Origin: Erythroxylum novogranatense
Taxonomy: Eukaryota > Streptophyta > Magnoliopsida > Malpighiales > Erythroxylaceae
Direction of reading: 5' to 3'
NCBI GenBank assembly: GCA_029891385.1
Contig: CM057235.1
Location: 11,607,501-11,671,500 of the forward strand
Length of the DNA: 64,000 nucleotides
The notes under the pieces were generated by a model. The model worked only from the letters and a program-made list of their open reading frames with translations, had not been told where the DNA came from and ran no database searches. Positions 35,201-47,900 of the stretch are shown one piece after another (positions within the stretch are counted from its first letter, which is position 1; every line of letters begins with the position of its first letter). The position numbers were made by a program, and so were the translations under genes.

Positions 35201-36090
35201 TGATATTTTATATGAAAATGTTGATGAAAGACATGATTATATACATTACGGCAGATCTGGAATTTTTTTCATACCTTACTCACCTATTGCAGTGTAGCAT
35301 ATGAATCCCATCGTTAGAAGTTAATGAATCCCTTCTTTATTTCAATCCCTCAATTTTAGAGCTACAAGCATAGAAAAAATTAACCATTCGGGTATACAAT
35401 CAAACATATAAAACCGAACATTCCATCTTGATGTAGAGATTAAGACTTCTTTGTTTAAGGGATGGAGATAAAAATTTCAGCTTCTTTCATAAGACTGAAG
35501 TCTTAAGGCCTAACAATAAGATACTTTTATCATTAACTCTCAAGGGGATTTAGGCAAAATGATACTCCATCCCTCAATTATGATTTTTCATCCTGTCCAA
35601 AGCTTTATTTACCATAAGATGAGTTGTATTATATATGTTTAATCTCTTTTCAACTTGAAAATTGGCAAAGCTTATTGTATTGTGCTCAAAATAGTTATGT
35701 ATTGGATATTTTATACGAAAATGTAGATGAAAAACATGATTGATATGCATTATGACAGATCTGGAATTGTCTTACCAATATTCTACTTTGTTGTACTGTG
35801 TCGTCTAACCGAATCTAGGGCCATGATAGTCTTTTTCTGCTAATCCTTTCCTATTCAAATTGAATGAACATCTCATCTCACGTTTAGTTATACTGTTTAA
35901 TATAATCAGAATATTACATAATATTCGCATTACTGATGAGTGATGAGAAAACTTGGGGTACTGTGTGCCGAAAGAGGCAAGGGAACTTCACTTCCACAGT
36001 TGAGTACATTCATAAAGTACATGAAAACATACGCCTTCGCGAGGGTATAAACTAATGAGCAAGTCCAGTGCTTGCTCCGGCCTTATTTAA
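35201..36090. other. Intergenic region with second direct-repeat copy
   Basis: The second copy of the direct repeat lies at 35561-35695. A further pair of short matches (GACAGATCTGGAATT-like) is at 35215-35260 and 35722-35776. No gene is visible. This is the downstream side of the glycine-rich protein gene. Confidence 0.4.
35561..35695 (+). repeat. Direct repeat, right copy
   Basis: Partner of 33951-34084, with the same orientation and order of blocks. Confidence 0.65.
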
Positions 36091-36156
36091 AACCATAGAA
36101 GTTGGTACACACTTATTTCATTTTTAAGAACAACACAGCATTGTTCTTTAAATATT

Positions 36157-36745
36157 TTAGTTTGTTTTATCATCAGCAAAGAAGGCATCAGGAGCCTCAT
36201 CAGCATGAGCGCAGCACCTGTTGCAACCGTACCTGTACCTGTATCTGTTGCAGCACCCGTAAGAACATCCTCCTCGTCCTCCACCTGGGTATCCACCGCG
36301 GCCACCTCCCGGGTAGCCGCCACGACCACCTCCTGGATAGCCGCCACGACCACCTCCTGGATAGCCACCATAGCCAGGTCCTCCGTACTGCTCAGTACTT
36401 TCGCTGCTTTCCTCTAAACCATCATAATATATTTATATACGAGTGTAAGTCGTAAACTTATTATCTTTTATTTTCTCAACTTCCAGTAAGCAATGTTATG
36501 TGCAATATACGGACATTTTCAAAAATGAGACATTAATGGAGTAACATGTTGGAAGTTGATGACGTACACTAGTGAAATGCTTCCCAAAGAGAATGACTTT
36601 TTTGAAATGATCAAGTATAAATACAACGAGACACAGAAAGAAACTTACTTGTGGCAGTCGTGGAGGTGGAAATGTCAGCTGAGACTATTAGAAGAAGAGC
36701 AGAAAGAGCCAACAGAAGAAGCAACAAGGTCCTAGTGTAAGCCAT
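36157..36745 (-). CDS. Secreted glycine-rich, cysteine-rich cell-wall/stress protein (GRP family), two exons
   Basis: Exons are 36649-36745 and 36157-36413 on minus. The intron starts GTAAGT, ends TTTAG and has phase 1. The 117-residue product has a signal peptide (MAYTRT, a Leu-rich core, cut probably after Ala23), a short acidic linker ending EQYGGPGYGG, and four YPGGGRGG repeats (about residues 50-81). It ends with a Cys-rich tail holding six Cys (C82, C86, C87, C96, C99, C100) separated by a NRYRYRYG stretch. This layout is that of the plant GRP family (PF07172), secreted proteins of the wall linked to stress or kinase signalling in other species. The start at 36743-36745 gives the signal peptide; a longer upstream frame has none. 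A TATA box sits about 70 bases upstream. The frame and splice sites are intact, so it is probably functional. Confidence 0.85.
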
Positions 36746-36813
36746 TTTGGAACTTGAAGAAGAAGTGGTTGTGTACTTAAGAAGTGATGACCCTAAGCGT
36801 CTTAGCAATGCCC

Positions 36814-36821
36814 TATTTATA
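36814..36821 (-). promoter_or_regulatory. TATA box of the glycine-rich protein gene
   Basis: TATAAATA on minus lies 69-76 bases before the start codon. With a usual 25-35 base spacing, transcription would start near 36785 and give a 5' UTR of about 40 bases. No other TATA is as well placed. Confidence 0.6.
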
Positions 36822-36849
36822 GATAGATAAGGTATGGCCATTGCCCAAT

Positions 36850-37430
36850 TACCAGAGATAGAGAGAGACAGATTATGCTGAGTTTGAGTTATTATTGATC
36901 GACATGGATGATTCCAGACAGTTGCCTTCCATAAATGATCACATGCAACTTGTCATATTTCTCTCTTTGAATGTTATCCGTAATATTTTTGGTTTCAAAA
37001 CTATGAATTAATGCGAGACCCCACGTTGAAATTGGATTGGCATCAACGGGTTAGATGGTGCCCATTCAAGCTACGTCAGACATGACGCTTCCTCTCTCTG
37101 AACACGTTTCATCTAAAACAATGCTCTTAATATAGTACTACACTTAGTTCGTAAAATAAATAATTAAAATTTTATAAAATAAAAAAATAAGATAATATTA
37201 AACAGGAGATTTTGTTCAACCCACTAATTACGATATTTGTTACTTTTAGCTGCATTGTTAGATATTTTGATAAAGCTTTACAATGATTGTTCATTTTTCA
37301 TGTAAAAGTCACAATATTTTATTTTGGACTATTCTGCTCGATATATAATGTTTTTCATTATTAGTAAAAAGAATCCTTTCAATAATTATACTCATAAAAG
37401 TATATAAATTTATATTAATGAATCTCCATC
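36850..37430. other. Upstream region of the glycine-rich protein gene
   Basis: AT-rich, with no open frame. Two TGACG motifs in opposite orientation lie close together at about 37074-37087 (TACGTCAGACATGACGC), a possible bZIP/TGA-factor site relative to the gene transcribed leftward. This is a motif match only. Confidence 0.3.
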
Positions 37431-37439
37431 TGTAATACT

Positions 37440-37660
37440 TTGTGTGGTGTTAAATGTTCTGCTCAGAAGTCAAACTAGGCACACTCGAACAGCCACATCG
37501 CCGAAGAAGAAGCCACGTGCCACAAACTTAGGTGTGAACTTCTCGAGCTGTTCTGCGGCGACAGTCCTTGCAATGGGTCATCATCCACATCGCTTTCTGA
37601 CAACCCTTCTTTTAGGCAGGAAAACAGGAAATACTGTACCCCCCTCTCCTTGTTAGTTTA
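37440..37660 (-). other. GC-richer fragment, possible exon relic
   Basis: A block noticeably richer in GC than its surroundings gives, on minus, a short peptide AAEQLEKFTPKFVARGFFFG with stops on either side. Its composition suggests former coding sequence, but I do not recognise the family. From 37661 to 38239 there is AT-rich DNA with a (TA)n run at 37882-37902 and no confident gene. Confidence 0.25.
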
Positions 37661-38239
37661 TGAAGTAATGTACTATTATTTTAGTTTCGATGTTTTGCGT
37701 AATTGGGTGACATCATAATTGCACCATATTAAGGCAGTTAGAACTTTGATATATAAACAAGATTAATATATACCACATTGAACGTCTTCAATAACCATAC
37801 TCGCGAAAATACGGCCAAAAAGACCATTAATATGAGTTCTGTATAATATATTGTAGTGGATTATTTTATAAATCAAAGAAGTATATATATATATATATAT
37901 ATAAACACTAATATAAAAGAGTGAAATTATGATCCATTCAGCAGTTAAAATTTTTGATTTATAAAATAAAGTATGCATGCCTTCTCTCCCTTTCTTCCCT
38001 CTCCTTCCTTTGTCGTCGATATTCGATTGGTTTTGTACAACATCCATAGCTACAAAAATATCTAAACCTACCTCTAGTGCTAGAGGAGTTATACGAAGCC
38101 GAAGCTCCAGATAACATTTTGAAGTCGGGCTGTTCTAGCATTGAAATCTGCCAATTCTTTATACATTAATTACTGAAAAATTAAGAATTATTAAATACAC
38201 AGTCTCATTTAAGAAATATTTGTAAATGATCTATATACT

Positions 38240-39647
38240 CACCCATTTTGCTCTGCATTCGATAGTTGGTCATTGGTCTTTACTTTCATCATAATGAGTG
38301 TGATACCATAGCTTCATCCGATCACACTCTTCTCCATCTTTGTCACTTTATTATATCGAAATATATTACTAGTAATATTTATTATAAATTTTGAAATGTT
38401 AATCAAAGTAAAATATAATTAAAAATATAATAACTTACAATCTCATGTCGTATCACTACAAAGGCCTTGAAGTCAAAGTTTGGTTGACATTTGACCTGAA
38501 ACCTAGCCAATTTGACTTTTTGACTTTTTTTTTCTAATAAAAAACGTAACAAAATCTATTATAACATCTATAAATCACAATATATAAATACTAAAATATA
38601 ATCAAATGTCAATAAAGTTGTGAAATTAAGTTTTGTGATCAAATTAAGTAACATTTGTTGCTGATTGCTCCCAATATTCGCATAAATCCATCCACTCTGC
38701 CACTGTCACATTATCCAACTTAACTTCCTTTCTATACTTGGTATAATGCTTTTTAAAATGAATTCTTTGATCTTTAGATTGTAAAGAAAGAAACTTCTTG
38801 ACAGTAGCATGTACTTCGTTGTTTGTTCTCATTCCCTTGACTTCCAACTTTTACTGCAAAAAATTATAAATTATTAGTCAAAGTTTTAGGCATAGGGAAA
38901 ACACGTACAAATTAGATAGTTTTATAATACTTACATCTAACTTATCAAATGCAATGTGCAACTCCTTATTAGTTATTTTTTTCATTTTGTTCTTACAGGT
39001 AAGAAAGTTCGAGATACCATACCAATCTCACTCGATAATTTGGCAGACTGTATGGAGTTGGTTGGTCGTCCTTCAATGGGGGAGATCTCTATCTCCAATC
39101 TCTTACCTATCGCCTTATCAATCTTTGTCAATTTGTGTCTTTTTGTGGCACCCCTTGTATTTTTTGGATCAGTCTTGGATCCTAAAATATAGCAAAGGAA
39201 TATTTTACAATAAGCATGTAACATACTCTTAATTGGTTAGATAAACAAAATTATTAAACTTATATGTTTCACTAATATGATGTGAAAAATCATACCTGAA
39301 GTACTTGCAGAGGTAGCACTAATACTAGGAAGAATAGTGTCATTTACTGGTGACTAATTATAAGAAACTGCAGGCATCTCTTGAAAAGTTGATGGAGAAC
39401 TAATATTACGTCACATATTCAAAAGTTGTAGATAGTTATCTCTAGGATGAGTAATAGGCGCAGATGTGACATCTCTTGGTATTGGAATAGGCTCATAAGG
39501 TGCAGGTGTGTGATTTTCTAGCAGTGTAGGAGCAAATGGCTCATCAGCTACACTTCTAAGAAGCTAACAGCACTGAGATTGCAGTTGTGTCGGTACTAAG
39601 CATCTTGGTGCAACCTTATTCTTTTTCGTAGGTAGACCAGATCCCAT
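38240..39647 (-). pseudogene. Decayed CACTA (Ptta/En-Spm) transposase-associated gene, spliced
   Basis: The minus-strand exons read in order: 39296-39647 (start MGSGLPTKKNK, low-complexity Pro/Thr-rich), 38935-39181, 38644-38847, and a piece near 38243-38344. Donors GTATG at 39295 and GTAAG at 38934 and acceptors at 39183-39182 and 38849-38848 keep phase. The second exon has RGATKRHKL, GRPTNSIQSAKLSSEIG and FLPVRTK. The third has a KKHYTKYRKEVK stretch and WMDLCEYWEQ. The last has MKLWYHTHYDES. This series is the plant transposase_24 (Ptta/En-Spm) domain found next to CACTA transposases. Stops are seen in exon 1 (TAG near 39565 and two more), TGA where Trp is expected in exon 2, TAA ending exon 3 and TGA in exon 4. 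No TNP2-type transposase or CACTA ends were found. Confidence 0.7.
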
Positions 39648-40456
39648 ATAAATCACCTGCATTCAATTCGACATTAGATTTCAATGACACTATTAGTTGA
39701 CCACCAGAAAGCACAAACTGAAAGTATACATGCATACCATTGAATTTTGACTATAGATGAAAACAAAAATTCAAATACACTTGCAAAAGCAATAAACAAT
39801 ATGTAAGCTCAAATACTTTGTCTTATCCCAATCTTAACCCACACACAATAACAAAATGTATCATGTTTACATGAATTTTACTACAATTTATAATATTGTA
39901 GTATAGTAACCAAGAAACATAGCAAGAAAGGCAACAGAAGTAGAATACTAAGAGCTAAAGCAAAGAATGATGAAGTAAAGGAAAAAAAATTAGTTAAATA
40001 CTTCATCTCCTCTATCGATGGTAACATTTTCCTTGTTGACTTGTGTTGTCCCAAGTTCCTTGGCTATAAATGTCTCTGTAACTTTTAATAAGGACTTGAT
40101 CAATGCTGGACAATTAAGTACAAATAACTCTTCAAGAGACATGCTCTTAAAGATGCTACCTTTGTGCATTATGGTTCTCTTAATGCACATACTAGTGTTA
40201 ATAAAGCTCTAAATTTTGTAACTGAATTTCAGGTTTAAAGTTCATTCTTTGTTCACGATGCTCATATAGCTAGTTGTCTAGTAAGTAATTGTTCTTTGCC
40301 TATAATTGGTGGTGATTGGAGCTTTTTGATTCTATACAGCAATTTTTGCTGTAAAGTAAGTATTGTCCATCTGCAGTGCCTGCCTTAACTGTAAAGTATC
40401 GTTGTATTCATGTGTTATGTTGGATTTGTATTTGTACCCAATCCCATCCCCATCTT

Positions 40457-40494
<38 letters not shown>

Positions 40495-40875
40495 GTAAAT
40501 AATGAAACATAAGCTGTATGAGCGACACGTGTTAAACACTGATTTTGGTTTTATATGCTTATTTTAAACAAGTAAAAAAAATGAAATTTATTTTGACCTC
40601 TCTTAAATTTAAAAAGACAAATGGGTTTGTGAATTGCGTCTGTGATTGGTGTTTAAGTAAAAAGTAAACTAAAACCTAATGATTCTTTTGTTTCATCAGC
40701 AATCAGAAGTCAATCTCTTCTTGCCATTTTTACCCATCTCTTTTGTTAGTTGTAACCACTCAAGTTGAAGACGCAGCAATAATGAAGGAAACAACAATGT
40801 ACAATGTCAAAATAATGCCAAAGAAAAAAATCTAATATAGAATTTACTAAATGGGTCCTACAAAGGAAATATAAC
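39648..40875. other. Non-coding region left of element B, with a microsatellite
   Basis: Contains AT-rich DNA, a (TC)n-(TA)n microsatellite at 40457-40494, and a 66-codon minus frame at 39990-40190 with no known domain that could be an upstream exon of the CACTA gene. The 5 bases before element B are ATAAC. Confidence 0.4.
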
Positions 40876-43800
40876 TGTAACATCTCATCTCCGATAGGAA
40901 GGGTCTTATCATAAATTGGGACGGGTTAGGAGTATTAAATTATATCTCGGCATGCACATACAACTTATCGCCTCTATGATTGATGGTTTGTTGCACTTGC
41001 ACATGGTAAACATGCATTCATGACATTTTCCGGCTTAGGTTTTAAATTGGGATCTTTTGAGAAATTTATGGGATAATTGTACTTGGAAAATTATATGGAG
41101 TGTGTCATTGAGTGTTTTACATTTTTAGGAATTTATGGGAATTTTTCTGGAATTGTCCGGAGAAAATTTCCGGACCAGCAAAATCGCCGGTAAATGGCCT
41201 AAATGTGTTTTTGTTGTGGAAAATGTAGTTTTCGTGTTTGAACAATTATTGGGAGTGGACTGTCATATGTTTTACAATTTTGGGCAATTTAGGTAATTTT
41301 TAAAAAAATGATTCGGGGAAATTCCTAAAAATTCCCGGACCGGAAAAAATCGCCAAGTGGCGAACCGGTTGATTTTCGGTATCGAAAATTTTTATCCAAT
41401 GGCACTACAATATTGAATATATTATTTTGGGATTGAAATTAGGGCCATTGGACTAGAATGGGTCAAATTGCATTAGAATTCCTATTTACTAATTTGTTTT
41501 TTTTGCCTAATTTGTCTTTTCTTAAACTTTACACTTGTCCTCACCATTTAATGCCCCCACCATTTGTTCCTATCTCCTATTTACGGCTACTTCAATGTGA
41601 AAGAAGGGAAAAAAAACTCATTATTCTTGCTTACATCTTCCTTCATCCGAAGCCTTTCCCCCTTGGTTTCTTTCTTTGATTTCTTCATTAGTTTTAAGCA
41701 AGTTCTACTCCTTCTCCTACCTTTTGCATACCATACAAGTTTAAACTTTTGCCTTCCTTTGGTGAGTATCGTGTGTGAGAGTGGGGTGAATGGAAAGTCA
41801 TGATTTGGAGTATTAAGTGAAGGAAGAAGGAAAAACTTGATTTGGTAAGTTTTTTTTTAAGCTTTCATTTATGCATTTAATGAATAAATTGGTTGTTAGA
41901 TGCATTGATTGGTATATGTTGGTCATTAATCAAGATTTATGATAATCTATTGGCTAAATTCTTGTGTCATTAGGATGCTTATGCATGTGGTATTGGTATT
42001 GGAAGTGTTAGGAATTGAATGGAGAAGTAAAGCTGGAAAATGAATCTTTGACCTATTGTAATATTTTGATCATAACTAATTGTGTAGGTAAGCAAATGAG
42101 GTGAGGTTTATGCCCAATTAAACTTTGGGATGTTGGCTTCAAATTTGTGTGAAATAGGTGATGTTAAATTGTAATGTTAGAAGGGTGAATCTTTGCATGG
42201 AAAGTTTCTGTTTGTAGGGTCTGTAAACAGTACCCGCATATATGACCTGATTATTTTGCTGATTTTTCTAAATTAGTTGAGATGGAATTTGGGAAAATGG
42301 TCTTATGGAAGTTGTAGCATATTGAGTTAGCTTTCCATTTCCACTGATCTTGCTAATTTTAGAGTTGTATATTGGGAGATATGAACTGATTACTATTGAC
42401 TGGTTTTGAGCATTTTGATTAAACCTAGCCTAAGTGTTGAGTTTGTGAGCTTGCGGATTGGAAGCAAGTTTAGCAAATTATGTAAACTGAATTGGTGTGA
42501 GTGATCTTCTGCAAAGTTTCAGAGGAAGGAATTATCTTGAAAATGATATATGGTGTGTAATTTTTAGAGGTCAGATTTGGGAGTTATGATTTTTCAAACA
42601 TTGAACCTGCATTAGGTTATGAATTGCTGATCATGGCAGTAATTTGCATGACAATTTTGAAATTGTTAGAAATTGAAAGGGATTTTGAGTTCTTCATGAA
42701 AATTGAAGTTTGAGATCTTATCTTTTCAGAGATATAAGGTAGTGAATTTTGTGACATTTGTGCTAAGAGTTATGCTGATTGGAAAATTACTGTCCAGATT
42801 GGTTGATTTCAGTATACAGATTCTTTGTTGAATTGTTTGACCTAGTTAGTTATGGAATTTGATTTTGGGTTGTTCATGAAAGTTGTAGATGACATTATGA
42901 ACTTATTGAGCATATTTATGTGGTAATTTTTGGCTGAAGAATCAGAGATTTATGGAATTTGCAATGTACTGTTCTGTTTTAATGGGATTTGAGTAGGCAG
43001 TAGCTTTGAAGGGATTTTTGACACCCTTAGGGGTGAAATTGATTTTTATGGTCTTCTTGAGAATTGTAGAGGTTTTTATGATCTTTCCAACAAGGTATGA
43101 TTTGTATTTTTCTGAGTTGTGTGCTAAGAGCTATGAGTGTTGGAAGTTGGATTAGAAATCAGAAATAAAAGGAATGGGAATGTGGAATCATGCCCCGTCA
43201 CTAGGGCGACGCCTCGCCCTAGTGACGAGGCTCGGATGGCCAGCATCACTAGGGCGACGCGTCGCCCTAGTGACGAGGTCGGATCAGTCGGCCTCGCGAG
43301 GGCGACGCCTCGCCCCCACGAGGCAGGTGCTATTTTAATTATTATTTGATTTTTTTGGTATTTGGTGATTCTTTTGTCAATTTCTTTTCCGTCCGACGTC
43401 CGATTGACCTGATTCTTGAGGCATCGGATTTGTAACTTATTGAATTTCATTTTGTGAGAAATTGGAAATTTTTGGACGGGAAATTGACGTGGCCCCGGGT
43501 AACGGAGCCTTTAATCACTGTTTTGTTTAATTGGGGACCTATAGAGGTCCGAATTGTGCACCGTCAGCGCTAGTAGGTTTCTAATTTTTAGATGGAATTT
43601 TTATTATGGGAAAATTTGGATTTTGGGGCCGGAAATCTCATGAACATGTATTCTACACTTACATGTGCATTATTACTAGTTCGGATTGGATAATTAGTGA
43701 TCGGATTCCTCTCTGCTTATTATAGAGGCACATTTGGAGCGTCGATCTACCGACGTTACCAAGACTTCCAGATATTAGCTCGGAAGTACAGGTGAGTAAC

Positions 43801-44900
43801 CTAGTTGGTTTCTCAAATTCCTAATTGCTTACATGCTCTGCATGAATTGCTTGCAAAGGTGAACCGTATGATCACTGGCGTGTTTAGGATCAAATTGCAT
43901 GCTACTACTGAATTGGATTGGACTATTACATGATTACTGAAATCTATTGAATTGAATTGCATGCTTTCACCAGTCTCGGACTGGATCACGGTAATCTTCG
44001 AACGATATCTCGGGCTTTATAGCCATAATTCTCAATCATCGAACATCGCATCGCATGCATAAATGCATGATCGATAATGGATGTGTCCCAGTTGCTATTA
44101 TCACCGAAAAGAGCCTCGAGCTCTCACATCAGCTTCGACGGGCTTAGCCCGAGGGAGAAATCTCGACGCGTCCTTCTTGTTTCTCGATCGAGCACTTGGG
44201 CACAACATCAATAATCGGAAAGAGTTACATATGCATTGCATACATCTGAATGACTGTTTTGTGACAATTACTGCTTACGCGATGACATAAATTACTGTAA
44301 ACTGCGATATGGTACTGTAAGGTGTTACATGCTACTGTAAATAACTGCAAATTGTTATATAACGCTGTAAACTATGATATTATACTGATGACTGAATATT
44401 ACTGTATTATGCGGTACGCCATATGCGTAATGCATGATTTGAGTGAACCATCGATGATGGTTTCTCACTGAGTTCGCAAACTCACCCAACATTGCAAATA
44501 TTTTTCAGGGATCGAAGAGTACCCCGTTGGGCACGGGAGTATGAGTACTGATTGCAAGTCAGAGTTAAGGTCGGGATCAGTTCACGTCTGCATTTGTGTC
44601 TTTTGAATTATATGTAAATTTGTATTTCCAAGATTTGTACCGGTATTCTTTGAGTGCCGATTGATTAATGTTGTATTGTAATTTGATTACCGAATAATGT
44701 TCCAGATTGAAAAATTTTCGTATTAGAACGGGCCCAAATTATTTGCTGATATTTGCGCACTTCCGATGGGTTTTAAAAATATCTATATATATTACCAAGT
44801 TTTAAAGCAGTATTGATCGCTCTAGCATACCACCTCATGGTCGCGGCTTGAATATCACCATCGATGTCGGGTTCGGGTCTCGCGAGAGTGGGGTGCTACA
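40876..44900 (+). repeat. Element B 5' LTR (4025 bp)
   Basis: Starts TGTAACATCTCATC, ends GTGGGGTGCTACA. It includes the GC-rich hairpin array at 43196-43325, a palindromic AACCATC-GAT-GATGGTT-like motif at about 44446-44462 and the LTR end phrase ATCGATGTCGGGTTCGGGTC. Short open frames at 41458-41803 are repeated in the 3' LTR but look like chance in pyrimidine-rich DNA. Confidence 0.92.
43196..43325 (+). repeat. GC-rich hairpin array in element B 5' LTR
   Basis: Three consecutive inverted repeats are present. The first has a perfect 14-bp stem with loop CGCC (43196-43227). The second is a perfect 28-base palindrome centred on GGGCGACGCGTCGCCC (43246-43273). The third is imperfect (43282-43319). 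The surrounding LTR is AT-rich. Confidence 0.9.
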
Positions 44901-47900
44901 TTTGTGGTATCAGAGCCTACAAGTACAATCTTACATGGGCTTTCTGAAAAAAAAATGTGTGTCAAGTTATATGCATTTAAGTCATGTCATGGCAGACAGT
45001 AACAACTAATCCCCAATGTAGTATATGAGTCGTATGCATAAGTATGTCTCAGTCGTTTAAGCGATTAGAAAAAGTGAGAAAAAGGATATTGTGTTAGAAT
45101 GTGCTAAAAGGAAGAAACGGATATTGCAAAATAGGAAAAAGTGTATGGTTCGATCAGACAGACGAATATTTAGTGTGCTGGTATTGACGGGTATATTGTG
45201 AAGTACAATATTGGAGTTAGATTGGGTATATCCTTGAATATGAGTTAGAAATAAAGATTATAGTTGTAAATTAATAGAGGAAAATGAGATGTGATAATGG
45301 TAAGATTTACAGTTTATAAGGTAAAGGAAAATAAAGTGTTCTATGATATAGAAAAGTTACAATTGGGATTGATTACCGTGATGAGAGTTATAAATAAGGA
45401 TTGGTGATTTGGAGTCAAAATATATTAAGTGCAAAATCAATAATGATTTCATATATGTGATATTGATTTGAGTGCGGAAATATATGGGTATAATGCAATA
45501 ATGAAAAGATTGAAATGTAAGACAATGAAAATGGTAGATGAAAAAGTTGTCAAGGTTCAGTTGATTTGCCTATGTGAATGCACACCTGATTATGAGAGCC
45601 CCATGGCAAGTGAAAATATTAAGCTACAATTGATGAGTTAATGAATAATGCTAGCCAGAATTCTTGTAGTTTAAAATCCTATTAAGTTAGAATAAGAAAT
45701 GAAAGTGCTTATACTGATCAATTGGGAATGAATAGAGATTGTATACGATCCTCACTAGCGAGGACGGGTGCAAAAAAAAAAAAGTTGTTGAGTTCAGATT
45801 ATATTGTCACCATAAGCGTACATCTGATAGTGGGATCATCATCATGGGTGAAATGATTAAGCATAAATGAATAATATACATGAATATGATATAGGAGGTA
45901 ATCGGTGGCCTATTAAATAAGTTCCGATCATAATTCCTGTAGCCCCGAGTTCAAGATGAGTTAGAGTAAGACATGAGAATGTTTGTAATGATCAATTGAG
46001 AAAGAAGTAAGACAGTTAAAGATGTTAGCATCGGTAATGAGCTTGAGAGAATAAAATGAGGGACATGAATAGAATAAGGTCCCCGTGATCGAGAATTTGT
46101 ACCCAAAAAAAAGAATGGTTATCCAAAATTAAATGAGATTAAGGTGTAATTAGCAGTATGAGCTATTAACGGGCAAATTGATGGGAATATATACATATAT
46201 TTTCAGATAAGATGTGATGATTATGGTGATGTATGGCAAGATAGTAGAGGAAAAGAAATTGTTTAAGTGCTCTTCAGAGATTGATCTTCGTGAAGTATCA
46301 AGAGTAACTGATATGTATATCTATATAGTGATGAAAAAAAATAGGTGATTGATAAAGTTTTATGAACTGTATTAAATCTAGCAGAGACTCAATCGTAAGA
46401 GATAAAATATGCTACTGAAAAAGTGTACATTACGTTAATGAGATGACTCTGATTATGTAAGAGAAGTACTGCATATTAAGGAAATATTAATTGCGAATTT
46501 GAGGGGATTAAAAGTTTGTGTATACTTTGTGTAATTATGTTCTGAAAGTACGAGATCGATATAATGATTGTTTATTCAAGTCAGTGAGTGATCTATTGTG
46601 AATAAATTGAGTTATGTGGAGAAATGAAGGACCATGTGGCAGAATATGTTATGATAAGACAAATTATACGAAAAATTGTTCCTCATTGGAGAGGTTCGAT
46701 AATTAAAGAGGTATATGAATCGACTATGGATATAAGCATAAGAAATAAATGAATTGTTATAGTTGAGGAAATTGGTTATCATGCAAGTCTCATAAGAGTG
46801 AAATAAGGGATGAATTAGTATGCGAACATGGGATATTGGGAGAATTAATCAAGATATTGGTATTGATAAAATGTGGAAGTTCAAAAGATATGTGTATGCG
46901 GAATTTGAAATTAATTAGAACTAACGGAATGCTGGATGCGTACAGAAATTGTCAAAGATTTTCTGGTTTTAGTAAATTGAAAAGAATATTTGAGGAAAAC
47001 GTGTGAATGTTATGACTGATGATCATAAAGGAGACATTTGAAAAAAAAATTACTATATTTACCAAGTGTTCCAAAGAAAGGTTATGATGTGATCTATTGA
47101 CATTGTATAAAGTGATTTTATGCACCTTAGGACAAATATGATTCCATGAGCGGTATTATGATTGATGATTTGAAATTTGTTATACTGGGTGTGGCCTAAA
47201 ATCTTGGAGACATTAATAGTACAAAAATAGTTTGGAGATGTCTATGAATATGCAAATCCATACCAATTGAGTTATTTCGTGCATTTGAATGATTTGAAAA
47301 GGATTCAACGGCTGATTAATTTAAACTAAGCCAATGGTGCAATTCAAGGGATTGAACAAAGAAAGAAAAAAAATCAATTGCAAAAGATCAAAATTTGGGT
47401 AATAAGGTTATCAAATCTAGTGTATTATTGAGTGTTATAGTCGAACTGAAAAAAAAGGGGCAAAAGAAAGTATTATTAGTTATTGGAATTTCAAGTTGGT
47501 GTGCATCAAAACGGATTGGCAAAACCCGAATTGAGGATGTAGAAATTGTAAACCGTATCGAAGAACTGAAGATAACTCAAATTGTTGAGGAAAGTGATAG
47601 ATATAGTTCAAATTAAGAAATATGGGTGATACTCATTAAGGGAACTGTTAGTGAAGACGTAAGGAATGATCGAAGCTTTATGTTCTAGCAAGAGCGTATT
47701 GAAAGAGTAATTGAAAGGTTAGAATGGGAAATCAAATGATTATAAGTGAATGGTTCGAGAAAGCACAAGAAACAATCGAAGCGTTACGTTCTAGTAAAAG
47801 TATTGTGGAAAAGCAATTGATGTTATAGTCTGTCAAAGTGAACGATGACATGTGTGATTAACCAACAGGTATTTTTGGACTTCATTGGGATATGAGATTG

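Noticed and set aside
36087..36455. Other open frames over the glycine-rich protein gene, on both strands
   Set aside because: They are shadows of the Gly-Arg-Tyr repeat; only the minus frame joined to the signal-peptide exon by GT-AG splice sites makes a known protein layout.
40457..40494. (TC)n-(TA)n run as a promoter element
   Set aside because: A plain microsatellite; no gene starts next to it.
41458..41803. Paired short open frames repeated in both LTRs of element B
   Set aside because: Repetition follows from the LTR duplication itself; composition is that of pyrimidine-rich leader DNA.
43196..43325. CRISPR-like array of GC-rich repeats
   Set aside because: Units are adjoining hairpins without uniform spacers, in a plant LTR.
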